From: Adiantum capillus-veneris | Lineage: Eukaryota; Streptophyta; Polypodiopsida; Polypodiales; Pteridaceae | Assembly: GCA_014529385.2 (NCBI GenBank) | Contig: CM043954.1 | Coordinates: forward strand, 93,885,247 to 93,949,246 | Length of the DNA: 64,000 nt | Direction of reading: 5' to 3' | Part shown: positions 36,474-47,592 of the stretch, piece after piece | Layout: each line of letters starts with the position of its first letter | How positions within the stretch are numbered: position 1 is the stretch's first letter | Position numbers and translations under genes: made by a program | Notes under the pieces: model-generated | Seen by the model: only the letters and a program-made list of their open reading frames with translations | Told to the model about the DNA's origin: nothing | Database searches by the model: none

Positions 36474-36679
36474 TGAAAGGGCTTGAGATGTAGAAGCGTA
36501 CACTATTGTGGATGCTCATTGCAAGCTATGGAGGTTGTGCAGAGAGAAGAAGAGAAGAAGATAATGCACACAATTCACACAATGAAAACAAGCGATTATC
36601 ATTTAGGATTTTTTGCCTTTATAGGCATTACATAGAAAGAGGTTCACACCTAAGTTGCTCGAGTCGGGCTGACCCAATA
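36474..36679 (-). repeat. 3' LTR of the non-autonomous element
   Basis: About 206 bp. It shares with 38319-38517 blocks such as GCTATGGAGGT, CACAATTCACACAATGAAA, TATCATTTAGGATTTTT and CCTTTATAGGCATTACATA. Confidence 0.85.
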
Positions 36680-37821
36680 ATTGCCCCCTTTAGCCAAACT
36701 TGGCATAATTGTCATCATACGCCCCCTTGAACTAGCCTCACCACTCTCATGGTACACAGAGTTCTAGGTACGGTGTACTCCTAACCATGAGTTTTTGGTT
36801 TACTAATAAACCGTGAGTTTTATGTTTTCTCATAACCAAGGGTTTTAGATGTACCCATAATCTGGTGCTTCTAACGAGCTACCAAAATTGGAGTTTTTGG
36901 TTTACTCCCAAAACCTAAAGTTTTCGGATAAATTTAGCTAACCTTGGGTTTAAGGTTTACCTAGTAACCTTATGAGATGGTTACAAAATCAAGGTTTCAC
37001 TTTCGGGAAGGTCTTACCTCCGGCCTCTTATTTTTGTAGCCAGGGTAGTGTCTAATCCATAACAAAATTTTGATAAACACATAAACATCGGGACAAATAT
37101 GGGTTTCTTTTTCCAAATAAACATATATATCATGGCATACAAAGCATAATTATAGTGTGAAAACCGATCGCCAAAGAGGGATATCAAAATGAAAACACTA
37201 AAAAAAAGCCACTTCCAATAAGGAAAGCCAATGCCGATGTCAAGGTTCAAGTGTCAAAGCCATCGATGGTGTCGGGTCTCAAATGCTTGATGTCAGGACT
37301 TCTCTGTTTTTTCCACTTCAATAGTCTTGACTCTTCATATTGCCCAATCAATCTGCATACATGCAATTTTTCAATGCTACCATCGATTATGAGCTGCAAA
37401 ACACCCCTTTTTTTGTTTGTAATGTGTGTGTACACACTCGTACACAATTTTATAAAAAAACTTGAACTAGCGTGATTTGTACTCGGTCTGCAGGCTATTG
37501 TACTTTGCAACTCCTTGAGTGATTTCCTGATTGTATGCACTGGTGTTGGCTACTCCAAATTGTCTATCTCAAGACTTTCTTGATCATACTCTATAGCTCA
37601 TGCCCAACGTTGTTGTACTCATTGCCCCTAATTTGAGCTTACGACCTGCTTCACTTGTTCGCTTCTATAGAGCTTTGATTTGCTCACGGTGCTGCTACCC
37701 AATTTACACTGTAAGGCATGCTTTTTGATTTCTTGATTGCAATCACCTATACCAAATTCCAATGGCAATGTACGTGTGCGTGTGTGTGGGGTGCACAGAA
37801 CGCCACAGACCCAAAGCAAGG

Positions 37822-38235
37822 TATTGAGAGTTGAATCAAGTGCAATGGAGTTGATTGTGGAGATTCACTCTCAATTTTATATGCAAAATGGTGGTTGCCC
37901 AACTTGGCTCTCTAAGCTCTACACTATTTGTTTGATATTGCAGATCTTATGTGTTGCCGATTCTACTGGTCTTCTTGCTCTATTTTTACTACCCGTGATC
38001 TCCCCTTGATTCAGTCGTGCCGACTTTTTATTGAGAGTTGAATCAAGTGCAATGGAGTTGATTGTGGAGATTCACTCTCAATTTTATATGCAAAATGGTG
38101 GTTGCCCAACTTGGCTCTCTAAGCTCTACACTATTTGTTTGATATTGCAGATCTTATGTGTTGCCGATTCTACTGGTCTTCTTGCTCTATTTTTACTACC
38201 CGTGATCTCCCCTTGATTCAGTCGTGCCGACTTTT
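37822..38235. repeat. Perfect 207-bp tandem duplication
   Basis: Units 37822-38028 and 38029-38235 are identical in every base I compared, both starting TATTGAGAGTTGAATCAAG. The two copies translate identically over 59 codons of a chance open frame. The duplication lies inside the non-autonomous LTR element, near its primer-site end. Identity is far higher than between that element's two LTRs, so it arose much later or is an assembly artefact. Confidence 0.95.
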
Positions 38236-38318
38236 TATAGATGCTTGACTCTCAAATTTGGCTACAATTTCCTCACATGAAAGGCAGCAAAGGAATGTTA
38301 TTGAAGCTTTGATACCAG

Positions 38319-38517
38319 TTGAAAGGGCTTGCAATGCGAAAGCGTACAGTGTTACGGATGCTCATTACAAGCTATGGAGGTCATGCAGAGAGAAGAAGAT
38401 AAGGCACACAATTCACACAATGAAATTTTTTTTTATCATTTAGGATTTTTGGCCTTTATAGGCATTACATACAAAGAGGTTCACACCTAAGTCACCCAAG
38501 TTGGGCTGACCCCAACA
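38319..38517 (-). repeat. 5' LTR of the non-autonomous element
   Basis: About 199 bp, TGAAAGGGC to CCCCAACA on the plus strand. The primer-site complement lies two bases to the left and the CTATG duplication directly to the right. Confidence 0.85.
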
Positions 38518-38522
38518 CTATG

Positions 38523-38691
38523 AAGACAAATAAACAGGCAAAGCAAAAGGAGACCCAAAGACACAACTCAAGCATCCAACAAAAATGTCCAAAACAGAGC
38601 GCATATGTGAATATTAAAAGCTAAAACAAACCCTAAAAGAAATTTGAACAATTGACATAGAAAGTGAAGAGGATCCAACCTGGAGAGATTG
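38523..38691 (+). pseudogene. Sliver of old gypsy remnant between two insertions
   Basis: A Lys/Gln-rich plus-strand stretch between the target duplication of the non-autonomous element and the left LTR of the young chromovirus. No motif of its own. Assigned by position, as the continuation of 35270-36473. Confidence 0.4.
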
Positions 38692-40275
38692 TGTAACATT
38701 TAATGGCCTAAAATCTTATGTGTAGCGGAATTTAGCATGAACATAGTGGGCATTTCATTAGAGTTGATTCCTAATGAGATTTACAAGAGTGCTTGGGTGG
38801 AGAGAGCAACAAAAAGCATAACACCTAGTTAGATAGCATCGACAATACTTTCAAAAGAGAGAGCAATTAAGCTATTGACAACAGTTGAGGACCGGATTTG
38901 CATGGAGCCGGTCCCCCCTCCAAAAGGCTTTGTATTATGGTTTCTCCCATCAAGAGAGACATTGTACAATACAATTCTTTGTGTTCCTTCAAGACTAGCT
39001 AGTGCAATGAAGATGGAAGCTTCATACACCAAGCAAAACACTTAATCAAACACAACTTGAATTATCCCCGTTCTCAGACCCAAGACCTCACACACCTTCG
39101 AAGATGGTGAGAGCTAGCAGGGTATGAGAGTAGATTGAGAGGAAAAAGAAGTATCTTACGAGAAAGAAGTACATCTCCTCACATAATCACTCATATTAGC
39201 ATAGCTTAGCTTAGTAATTAGCTTGGTAGAGAAGATGAGCATGCATTGAAGCTTGGTTGGATTTTGCATCCACATGCCAAGAGAGTGTTGATGTAGGCTT
39301 CTATCTCACAAGCTTGGAGTAGGTGATGAGCTCTCCATTAAAGCTTGGGAGGAGATAGAGTATTTTCCCTTCACACATGGTCAAGTGTGAGAGTGTGTGT
39401 GTCAATGCCAAGCAAAAATCAGCCCCCCCCCCTCTCTTGGGCGAGCCCTAGCTGCTAAATAAGTCTGGCTTTTGCCTCATTGGACCTCCCCAGGTCAAGC
39501 CAATAGGGATTAAGCAGCATAAGTGATAGCCTTCTGACATGTGTCCCCCTTTCCCCTTTTGTGAGAGCTTTAGGTAATTAAATAATTAAACTAAACTCTC
39601 ATTGGACCCCTTTGCCTCCTGGCCAATAGGAATCAGGCAAGCCATGGGGCTCCTGAATGCTCATTGGACCCCTTGGGAGACTGCCCAATAGTCTTCTAGG
39701 ACACTTAATTCTTATTGGTTTCTTTTATTAAATGTTTTTAAATTAATTAAACTAGATTTACTCTAGCTTAATTCTCATTGGTCCACTTCAAGGGTCTTCC
39801 AATAGGAATTGGGCACACCTTGTGGGCATCTTGCCTAGGGAGCTGACATGTGTCCCTCATTCCCTTTGTGTAAAGGGAGCCTGTGTGTGTGTGTGTGGCT
39901 TTCTCTCTCATCCCCTAGCTTTGGGGCTCGCCCCCTCCCATGTAGGGATGAAGAAAGACTTTTAGGGCACCACTAAGCATCCAATTTTCCCTAGGGTTGA
40001 CCTTTGGACACAACCTTTGAATTTTGGAACCTTAGCATTTTGGAAGTCTTAATGGGCTGAACCTTAGGGTCTTTTTGGCCCATTGTTTCACATGGCTCTT
40101 TTGCAGATGGCCCCCCCTTTGGATCCCTATTTTCCCTCCTTTGGATCCCTACTGTGGCCGGTCTGCTAACTTAACCAATATTCTAGCTTTTTCTCCCTTG
40201 GCACTTCCCCACATTAAATGATCAGTTTAATATGAGAAAATCATTTAGGAGAATTAGATATTGATTATTATGACA
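38692..40275 (-). repeat. 3' LTR of the young chromovirus
   Basis: 1,584 bp, TGTAACATTTAATGG to TATTATGACA on the plus strand. It contains a C10 run near 39423, several near-repeats of CTCATTGGACC / CCAATAGG about 39470-39800, and a GT run near 39881. It is almost identical to 45998-47587. A plus-strand open frame in each copy is not a gene. Confidence 0.95.
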
Positions 40276-40632
40276 TTACCTCTCTCTTGAAATCATAGTC
40301 GTCCTCGACTATGGTGTAGAGAAGATAAAGCATATGCATGAGTCCTTTTCTTAGCGGGTAGAGGATCCCTATGTTACCCTACGACATCATTCCATAATGG
40401 ATGACTAGTCCATTTGGCGCTTGAGAGCCTGAGGCTGCCGCAAGCATGTCTGCACATTAGTCCTATCAGTCTTCCATAGTAGAGTGACAAGCTCTACTTG
40501 GTGTTTGGGAGACGTCGTCTCCGCAAACTTGATCTAAGCATGCATACTACTTCATTTTTGTGCACAAATAAAGAAAAAGAGAGTCTTATAAGACAAAAAT
40601 TTTTGTTCATTTTTAACATTTTGTACATTTGC

Positions 40633-43600
40633 TTACTCTTGGGAAGCATTGTAAGCATTGACAAGGTTTAGGTTATCCTTTAATTGTATGCCTTGCATCC
40701 ATCTAGCATCTTCAAAAGGATAATTCTTAAACTTAATAAGATATCGTCTGATAGTCTTACCGCCTCTTAATACCTTGTCTTCATGTCGGAGAATGGACTC
40801 GGGCTGCAGCACCTCCTCGTGGTCCTCGATCTCCGGTGGGTCTTCAATAGTTGGTTCTTGAGGTGGCTCTCCTTTGTAAGGCTTTAAGAGGCTCACATGA
40901 AAAGCATTGTGTATGAGCCAATGATTGGGCAACTTAAGTTGATAGGCCATCTCATTGATTGGCCTAAGAATCTGGAAGGGACCATAGTACCTTTTTGCTA
41001 GTTTAGCATAGTACTTTTGGTGGCCCGTAGGATTCTTGCCCGTAGTGTGCCTTAATCGAGCCTTGGGAAACTTTAACAAGACCCAATCGTTTTCTTTAAA
41101 GGCTTGGGCTCTTCTGTGCTTGTCAGCAGCAGCCTTTTGCCTTTGCTGTGAGATAGAGATAGCATCCTTAATCTTTTGGAAAGATTCTTGTAGGTCTCGG
41201 CTATACTCATCTGCAGCGAAGATCTTCCCATGTACCTTAAGTAGCAAGGGACTTTTTGATCTTCCCTCAATTACCTCGAAAGGTGCTTTTCCTGTAGAAG
41301 TATGTACAGTGTTATTGTAAGCATACTCTACTAAGGGTAAGTACTTCTCCCATTGGGATCTTTGATCTACTTCCGTTACATAGGCTTTTAGTAGATCGAG
41401 AACAGTTAGGTTAGCTATTTCACTTTGGCCATCAATTTGTGGATGATAGGCCGAAGAGAAGTTTAGCCTTGTTCCTAAATTCTCAAAGAGACCCTTCCAG
41501 AAATTACTGGTCATTCTAGGATCTCTATCCGACACTATGGACATTGGCAAGCCATGGTACTTGAAAATTTGTGAAATGAAGAGGGTTGCCATTTGATGGG
41601 CTTTGATAGTCTTTTTGACAGGTATAAAATGAGCTTGTTTACTAAACCTGTCTACTATCGTCCATATTCCCGTATTCCCATGGATAGACTTAGGCAATCC
41701 AAAGATAAAATCCATGGATATGCTCTCCCACGGTGAATTAGGGATTGGCAAGGGTTGAAGCAATCCAAGTTGCTTCCCTCTATCAAATTTTGTCTTTTGA
41801 CATACCACACATTTGGAAACATACTCATGTATGTTCACTTTCATGGTAGGCCAATAGAAATATGTTTCAATTCCCTTTAGGGTAGACTGAATCCCTCTAT
41901 GCCCCCCATATGGGGGAGCATGAGATTCATACATTACTTTCTCACGTAGTGAGTTAGTAACGCATAGTCTATTGCCATAGAGAAGATAACCATCTTGTAA
42001 AGTAAATGGTTCTTCTTTCTTCCCTAATGCAAGGGCTGAAATCACATCTCTAAAATCGGGATCAATAGCATACTCATCTATCATTAAAGATAGATCATTG
42101 TGAGTTGCTATGGAAACCGCATTCACTCTCGGTCGTCTTGAGAGTGCATCGGCTACTTGATTATGCTTGCCAGCAATGTGAGCAATATGAAAATGAAATT
42201 GCGAAAGGAAATTTGCCCACCTCATTTGTTTGTCGGAGAGCTTGGTCTGCGTCATGAAGTACTTAAGACTTTGGTGATCCGTTCGCAGAATGAAAGGAGT
42301 CCCCAATAAATAGTGCTTCCATGAGTCTAAGGCATGTAGAACTGCAAGGAGTTCTTTTTCGTATATGCCTAGAGCTTGCTCAACAGGGTCGAGCCTTCGA
42401 CTCTCATAGCCTATGGCGTGCCCTTCTTGGAGCAAACAGCCCCAAGGCAATCACCACAAGCATCACATTGGACCTCAAATGGTTTTGAGAGATCCGGTAG
42501 TGTAAGCACAGGTTGAGAGATAAGATTTTCTTTAAGCTTTTCGAAAGCATTGTTCTCCTTAGCAGACCACGTATACCTAACATTTTTCTTTGTTAGGTCA
42601 TGTAATGGTCCCGCAATTTGTGAGAACTTTTCTATGAAGCGTCTATAGTATGCACACATACCTATAAAGCTTCTTAGTTCATGAAGATTCCTTGGTTTAG
42701 GCCATCCTTTTATTACCTCTAACTTGGATGGATCCATTTGGATTCCATCTTGAGAGATAATGTGACCTAAATATTGAATCTCTTGCAAGAAAAATTCACT
42801 TTTCTTTCGATTAACATAAAGTTTATTCTCTCTTAAAACTTGAAATATTACCTGGAGGTGTTGCTTGTGTTCCTCTAATGAATTAGAGTAGATGATAATA
42901 TCATCAAAGAACACTCCAGTGAAGGTTCGATGAGGTCTGAACAGCTTCTCCATCAAGCGGTTAAATGTGGCTGGTGCATTAGTCAAGCCAAAAGGCATGA
43001 CAATGTATTCGTAAAGACCAAATGTAGTACGAAATGCGGTCTTTACAATGTCTTGATCAACTATCCTTATTTGATGATAGCCACTTTTTAGGTCAATCCT
43101 ACTGAAGTAGGTCGATCCTTGTAGCTTATCAAATAGGTCTTCTACCCGTGGAACGGGAAACCTATTCTTGATAGTGATCCTATTTAGTGCTCTATAGTCG
43201 ACACACATACGATATGTGCCGTCTTTCTTTTGCACTAATAGCACAGGTGAGCAAAATGGAGATGAGCTAGGCCTAACCATGCCTTTCTCAATTAACTCAT
43301 GCACTTGCCGCATAATCTCCTCTTGTTGAGCTTGAGAAACTCTATAAGGAGGTTTGTTAGGCGGTGAACTTCCTGGAAGAAGTTCAATTGCATGGTCGTC
43401 ATTACCTCGTTTAGGAGGTAGCTCACAAGGGATGTCGTCAATAAAGACATCTTGAAACCCCTTGAGAAAATTGGATAACTCTAATTCCTTTTGGTTGCTT
43501 TTATTTTCTTTTGCTAAAGCATTAGGTTCATTTTGAGAATCTTTAACAAAAATCATGTACACGGAAATAGAGCTCTTTATTGACTTGTTGAAAGCTGGTG

Positions 43601-44135
43601 TATGTACAATGGGGATGGTGTTACCCATCTCCCTAGCATCTATATACATGTCCTTTTCCCTGAACTTAAAGGAGATTCTCCTTTCAGGAAATTTAACATG
43701 GGCAGCCAGACGGTCAAACCATGGTGCCCCTAGGATTACATCCTCATGCTTGAGAGGAGAGATAAAGAAGTCCTCTTTGTCCACATAGCCTTGGACATGA
43801 AGCCTCAATTTCCCGATTAAGGGAGTGACTGAAGCTTCTTGCCCCTTGAAGGCACTGTCTGCGGGTAGGATATCTCCCATCTCGTAGGATTGTATGCCTA
43901 GCTTGGTGGCTAACTCCATAGATATGAAATTGTGAGTAGAACCAGGGTCAAAGAGAATAAAAGCATCATGTTCTCTTACCTTTCCCCAAGCATGGCATAG
44001 AGGAGATCCTTTGTGGTGAGTTTGGTGAATCTCCTCCTCTTGGATTTCAACCAAAGAAGCTCTAGGAGGATCTTGGCGGTTGTTCTTTTGGGACAAGCGC
44101 GGTACGCATGCCCTTGTTCGCCGCACTTGAAACAC
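40633..44135 (-). pseudogene. pol region of the young chromovirus
   Basis: Read leftwards. Protease (FDPGSTHNFISMELA) is near 43965-43900. RT spans about 43400-42700, with YRMCVDYRALNRI and the catalytic FFDDII near 42900. RNase H is near 42520-42130, ending at NQVADALSRRPR. The integrase zinc region (SHAPPYGGHRG to CVVCQ) is near 41930-41790. Its core has MDFIFGLP near 41710, VSDRDPR near 41530 and HPQIDGQSE near 41440. A chromodomain-like tail (YLIKFKNYPFEDARW) is near 40690-40740. Gag and pol frames overlap at the protease end, an arrangement for which frameshift expression is known in some retroelements. Nearly whole, with about one break. Confidence 0.9.
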
Positions 44136-45580
44136 CGGTTATCTTTACGATAACGCTCAAGCTCTTCAGGAGAGAGTTTATTCTTTCCTTTGTAAACTCC
44201 CTTCTCTTTAGCTTTGTTGGAATTGCCCTTAGGAGACTTTTGGACATTGTCCTTCCCCTTAGGCTCATTGGAACCCTTGTTTTCCGGGGGCTTATTATTT
44301 CTTTTACCCCCCGTTTGGAAATTGATTCGCGAGGCCACCATAGTATGGTGTATTACCGCCGATATGGTACGTGGCCTTTGGGAGTTGACATACTCCGCCA
44401 TTTCTTCGGTTAAGCCCGCACAAAATTGTTGCTTTTGCTCTCCAAAATCCAACTTTTTGAAGACAGTGGCTTTGAGTTGTAGGTCCCAAAACTTGTCTAC
44501 ATATTTGTGGATGGATTCATTGGGAGAGAGCTTTAAGCTTCGCCATTCGGTGAGTACTTTGTCTTTGGCATCGGTGGCCAAAAACTGCTTCATAATGGAA
44601 GCTCTTAAAGCCTTCCATGTTCGTGGAGCTTCACCGTTGGCTCGTAGGCTAGACCACCATTGTCTGGCGGACTTTTGAAAGTGCATAGCTACATGGCGTA
44701 GCTTAGAGGACTCCGTGAAGCCCTCATCTCCAAACGCCGCATCGAATTGCTGGATAAAGGCCAAAACTTTGTCTGTAGCACCGAAGGTGCCATCATAGGT
44801 AAGGAAAGAGATGCTCTTCCCTCCCTCTTTGAATTTCTTCAGCTTGGACGACCTCTTCCATGCGGCATAGGATTTTCTATGGCCTCTTCTTTTTGATGGT
44901 TCAAAAGTTGCACCATCACTTTCTTCAGAAGATGAAGAATTTGAAGAAGGTGGAGAAGAGGGTGACCTCTTTCTCGCCTTTTTCTTGTCTTGATCTTTGT
45001 CGTCTTCACCATAGCTTTCATAAGAGGAAGAGGATGAAGAAGATGGAGAAGAGGGTGTCCTCTTTCTCGCCTTTTTCTTCTCTTGCTTTTTATCATCCCT
45101 CTTTGAATTATGGCGTGGAGAAGAGTGTGATGGTCTTCTCCGCTTTGGTGGTGATGGAGAGCGTTTAGCCCGCCGTCTTCGTGGAGCCATCTCCGCCGAG
45201 GTGGCGGGAGACTCGCTTCTTTCTCGTTCCTTCGGTGGAGGCTCTTGAGTTCTCCTTTGGGAAGGAGATGCATCATCAAGAAGTAAGTTCTTGAGCCCTT
45301 CATATGGATTCTCTTCTTCTTCCCGAATCGGAGAGAGACCTCTTTTGGTAGTCTCACAAGGAGGCTTCCTAGGTGTTCTCTCGTCATGGTGATGAGCTTG
45401 GAGAATCCCGTGAGCACGGAGCTGCCGTTGCACTTCACTTTGGAGAGATGGATTGCCCATGGCTTGTTGAAGCCTAGAAACAAGATAATTAACAAGCATT
45501 GAAGCATCATTAGTAGCTTGCTCATGAGCAAAATCAAAGTTATCAACATTAATTTCACTCTCTTTAATATTGTCAGCCAT
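43976..45580 (-). CDS. gag of the young chromovirus with SR-like domain
   Basis: A 534-codon open frame. The N-terminal region is acidic. A Ser/Arg/Lys-rich segment (about residues 132-225) contains RRRRAKRSPSPPKRRR and two related modules starting KKKARKR. A retrotransposon gag capsid core follows at about residues 270-400, with ARQWWSSLRANGEAPRTWKAL and NESIHKYVDKFWDLQ. A Lys/Asn-rich stretch leads to a CCHC knuckle (CFKCGEQGHAYRACP) at about residues 483-497. The protein would package element RNA. The start is the first Met after a leader of about 400 bases from the primer site. The SR-like insert is uncommon in gag as I know it. The frame overlaps the protease region. Confidence 0.88.
   Translation of the reverse strand: MADNIKESEINVDNFDFAHEQATNDASMLVNYLVSRLQQAMGNPSLQSEVQRQLRAHGILQAHHHDERTPRKPPCETTKRGLSPIREEEENPYEGLKNLLLDDASPSQRRTQEPPPKERERSESPATSAEMAPRRRRAKRSPSPPKRRRPSHSSPRHNSKRDDKKQEKKKARKRTPSSPSSSSSSSYESYGEDDKDQDKKKARKRSPSSPPSSNSSSSEESDGATFEPSKRRGHRKSYAAWKRSSKLKKFKEGGKSISFLTYDGTFGATDKVLAFIQQFDAAFGDEGFTESSKLRHVAMHFQKSARQWWSSLRANGEAPRTWKALRASIMKQFLATDAKDKVLTEWRSLKLSPNESIHKYVDKFWDLQLKATVFKKLDFGEQKQQFCAGLTEEMAEYVNSQRPRTISAVIHHTMVASRINFQTGGKRNNKPPENKGSNEPKGKDNVQKSPKGNSNKAKEKGVYKGKNKLSPEELERYRKDNRCFKCGEQGHAYRACPKRTTAKILLELLWLKSKRRRFTKLTTKDLLYAMLGER
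44905..45185 (-). repeat. Imperfect tandem module in the SR-like part of gag
   Basis: Two modules, each coding a Lys/Arg block and a run of Ser followed by an acidic stretch, lie side by side near 44920-44985 and 45010-45085. Their DNA shares cctctttctcgcctttttctt and gatgaagaa-gaagatgg-type words. This looks like an expansion by tandem duplication inside the gag gene. Confidence 0.65.
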
Positions 45581-45997
45581 TCTAACAACTTTTAGGTGTA
45601 AACTTTTTAGGTGTACTTTGGCACTTCAAGCCCTAGTTGCTACTCCTCTTTACCCCTTTAGAAAAAGCACTCAAGCTACTGTACCCGCGGCTCGAATACC
45701 ATTAATTGCAAGGAATAGAAGAGAGGGTCTTTCGACACCAAAACAGCACCGGCTCCTGTCAAGCTTCTAATAGCTCAATAGTGGTTAAGCCGTAGGCAAG
45801 CCCCGTAGGACTCCACTATTAAGACCATAGCTCTCGACGGTGATGCCCCGTTAACTGCACAAAGGCAGGCGCACTGCAAGGCTGAAAAATCCCTATTCTA
45901 CTTACTCACAGGCAATTAATAATACCAACCATTTGTAGCTAGCTTGAGGACCTCCCTTCTTGAGCAAGAAAAGAGAAACCTTGAGCTCTGATACCAA

Positions 45998-47587
45998 TGT
46001 AACATTTAATGGCCTAAAATCTTATGTGTAGAGGAATTTAGCATGAACATAGTGGGCATTTCATTAGAGTTGATTCCTAATGAGATTTACAAGAGTGCTT
46101 GGGTGGAGAGAGCAACAAAAAGCATAACACCTAGTTAGATAGCATCGACAATACTTTCAAAAGAGAGAGCAATTAAGCTATTGACAACAGTTGAGGACCG
46201 GATTTGCATGGAGCCGGTCCCCCCTCCAAAAGGCTTTGTATTATGGTTTCTCCCATCAAGAGAGACATTGTACAATACAATTCTTTGTGTTCCTTCAAGA
46301 CTAGCTAGTGCAATGAAGATGGAAGCTTCATACACCAAGCAAAACACTTAATCAAACACAACTTGAATTATCCCCGTTCTCAGACCCAAGACCTCACACA
46401 CCTTCGAAGATGGTGAGAGCTAGCAGGGTATGAGAGTAGATTGAGAGGAAAAAGAAGTATCTTACGAGAAAGAAGTACATCTCCTCACATAATCACTCAT
46501 ATTAGCATAGCTTAGCTTAGTAATTAGCTTGGTAGAGAAGATGAGCATGCATTGAAGCTTGGCTCTTGGTTGGATTTGCATCCACATGCCAAGAGAGTGT
46601 TGATGTAGGCTTCTATCTCACAAGCTTGGAGTAGGTGATGAGCTCTCCATTAAAGCTTGGGAGGAGATAGAGTATTTTCCCTTCACACATGGTCAAGTGT
46701 GAGAGTGTGTGTGTCAATGCCAAGCAAAAATCAGCCCCCCCCCCTCTCTTGGGCGAGCCCTAGCTGCTAGATAAGTCTGGCTTTTGCCTCATTGGACCTC
46801 CCCAGGTCAAGCCAATAGGGATTAAGCAGCATAAGTGATAGCCTTCTGACATGTGTCCCCCTTTCCCCTTTTGTGAGAGCTTTAGGTAATTAAATAATTA
46901 AACTAAACTCTCATTGGACCCCTTTGCCTCCTGGCCAATAGGAATCAGGCAAGCCATGGGGCTCCTGAATGCTCATTGGACCCCTTGGGAGACTGCCCAA
47001 TAGTCTTCTAGGACACTTAATTCTTATTGGTTTCTTTTATTAAATGTTTTTAAATTAATTAAACTAGATTTACTCTAGCTTAATTCTCATTGGTCCACTT
47101 CAAGGGTCTTCCAATAGGAATTGGGCACACCTTGTGGGCATCTGGCCTAGGGAGCTGACATGTGTCCCTCATTCCCTTTGTGTAAAGGGAGCCTGTGTGT
47201 GTGTGTGTGGCTTTCTCTCTCATCCCCTAGCTTTGGGGCTCGCCCCCTCCCATGTAGGGATGAAGAAAGACTTTTAGGGCACCACTAAGCATCCAATTTT
47301 CACTAGGGTTGACCTTTGGACACAACCTTTGAATTTTGGAACCTTAGCATTTTGGAAGTCTTAATGGGCTGAACCTTAGGGCCTTTTTGGCCCATTGTTT
47401 CACATGGCTCTTTTGCAGATGGCCCCCCCTTTGGATCCCTATTTTCCCTCCTTTGGATCCCTACTGTGGCCGGTCTGCTAACTTAACCAATATTCTAGCT
47501 TTTTCTCCCTTGGCACTTCCCCACATTAAATGATCAGTTTAATATGAGAAAATCATTTAGGAGAATTAGATATTGATTATTATGACA
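45998..47587 (-). repeat. 5' LTR of the young chromovirus
   Basis: 1,590 bp, one base away from the primer-site complement. It is six bases longer than its partner because of a small net insertion near 46561. Otherwise it differs at about five single bases. Confidence 0.95.
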
Positions 47588-47592
47588 GATTG

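Larger units (their letters stand above)
36474..38517 (-). mobile_element. Non-autonomous LTR element (TRIM/LARD-like)
   Basis: A 2,044-bp element bounded by LTRs of about 206 and 199 bp (TGAAAGGGC...CCCAACA on the plus strand). A perfect 5-bp target duplication CTATG lies at 36469-36473 and 38518-38522. On the minus strand the primer-site variant TGGTATCAAAGC (complement at 38305-38316) follows the 5' LTR. A purine-rich tract (complement of attgccccctttagcc, 36680-36695) precedes the 3' LTR. The interior has no gag or pol domain, so any movement depended on another element's enzymes. The LTRs differ by roughly 15 percent by hand alignment, indicating an old insertion. It sits inside the plus-strand old gypsy remnant. 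Confidence 0.85.
38692..47587 (-). mobile_element. Young, nearly whole Ty3/gypsy chromovirus with 1.6-kb LTRs
   Basis: An 8,896-bp element on the minus strand, with LTRs at 38692-40275 and 45998-47587 and a perfect 5-bp target duplication GATTG (38687-38691 and 47588-47592). The primer-site complement gctctgatacca (45985-45996) lies inside the right LTR. A purine-rich tract (complement of ttacctctctcttga, 40276-40290) lies inside the left LTR. By hand comparison the LTRs differ at about five bases and two small indels (about 0.3 percent). At usual plant rates this means a few hundred thousand years or less. Gag, protease, RT, RNase H, integrase and chromodomain are all present. It looks nearly whole, with about one break in pol. 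Confidence 0.95.

Noticed and set aside
37737-38216. Repeated short frame coding VESSAMELIVEIHSQF
   Set aside because: It is identical only because the 207-bp DNA unit is duplicated. It lies inside a non-coding LTR element and has no domain.
44839-45588. A 249-codon frame on the minus strand overlapping gag
   Set aside because: It is a frame shadow of the gag coding region, rich in Leu/Lys/His because of the repetitive SR-coding DNA. No domain.
38829-46347. Identical 70-codon frames at 38829-39041 and 46135-46347
   Set aside because: They are the same LTR sequence present twice, not a duplicated gene.
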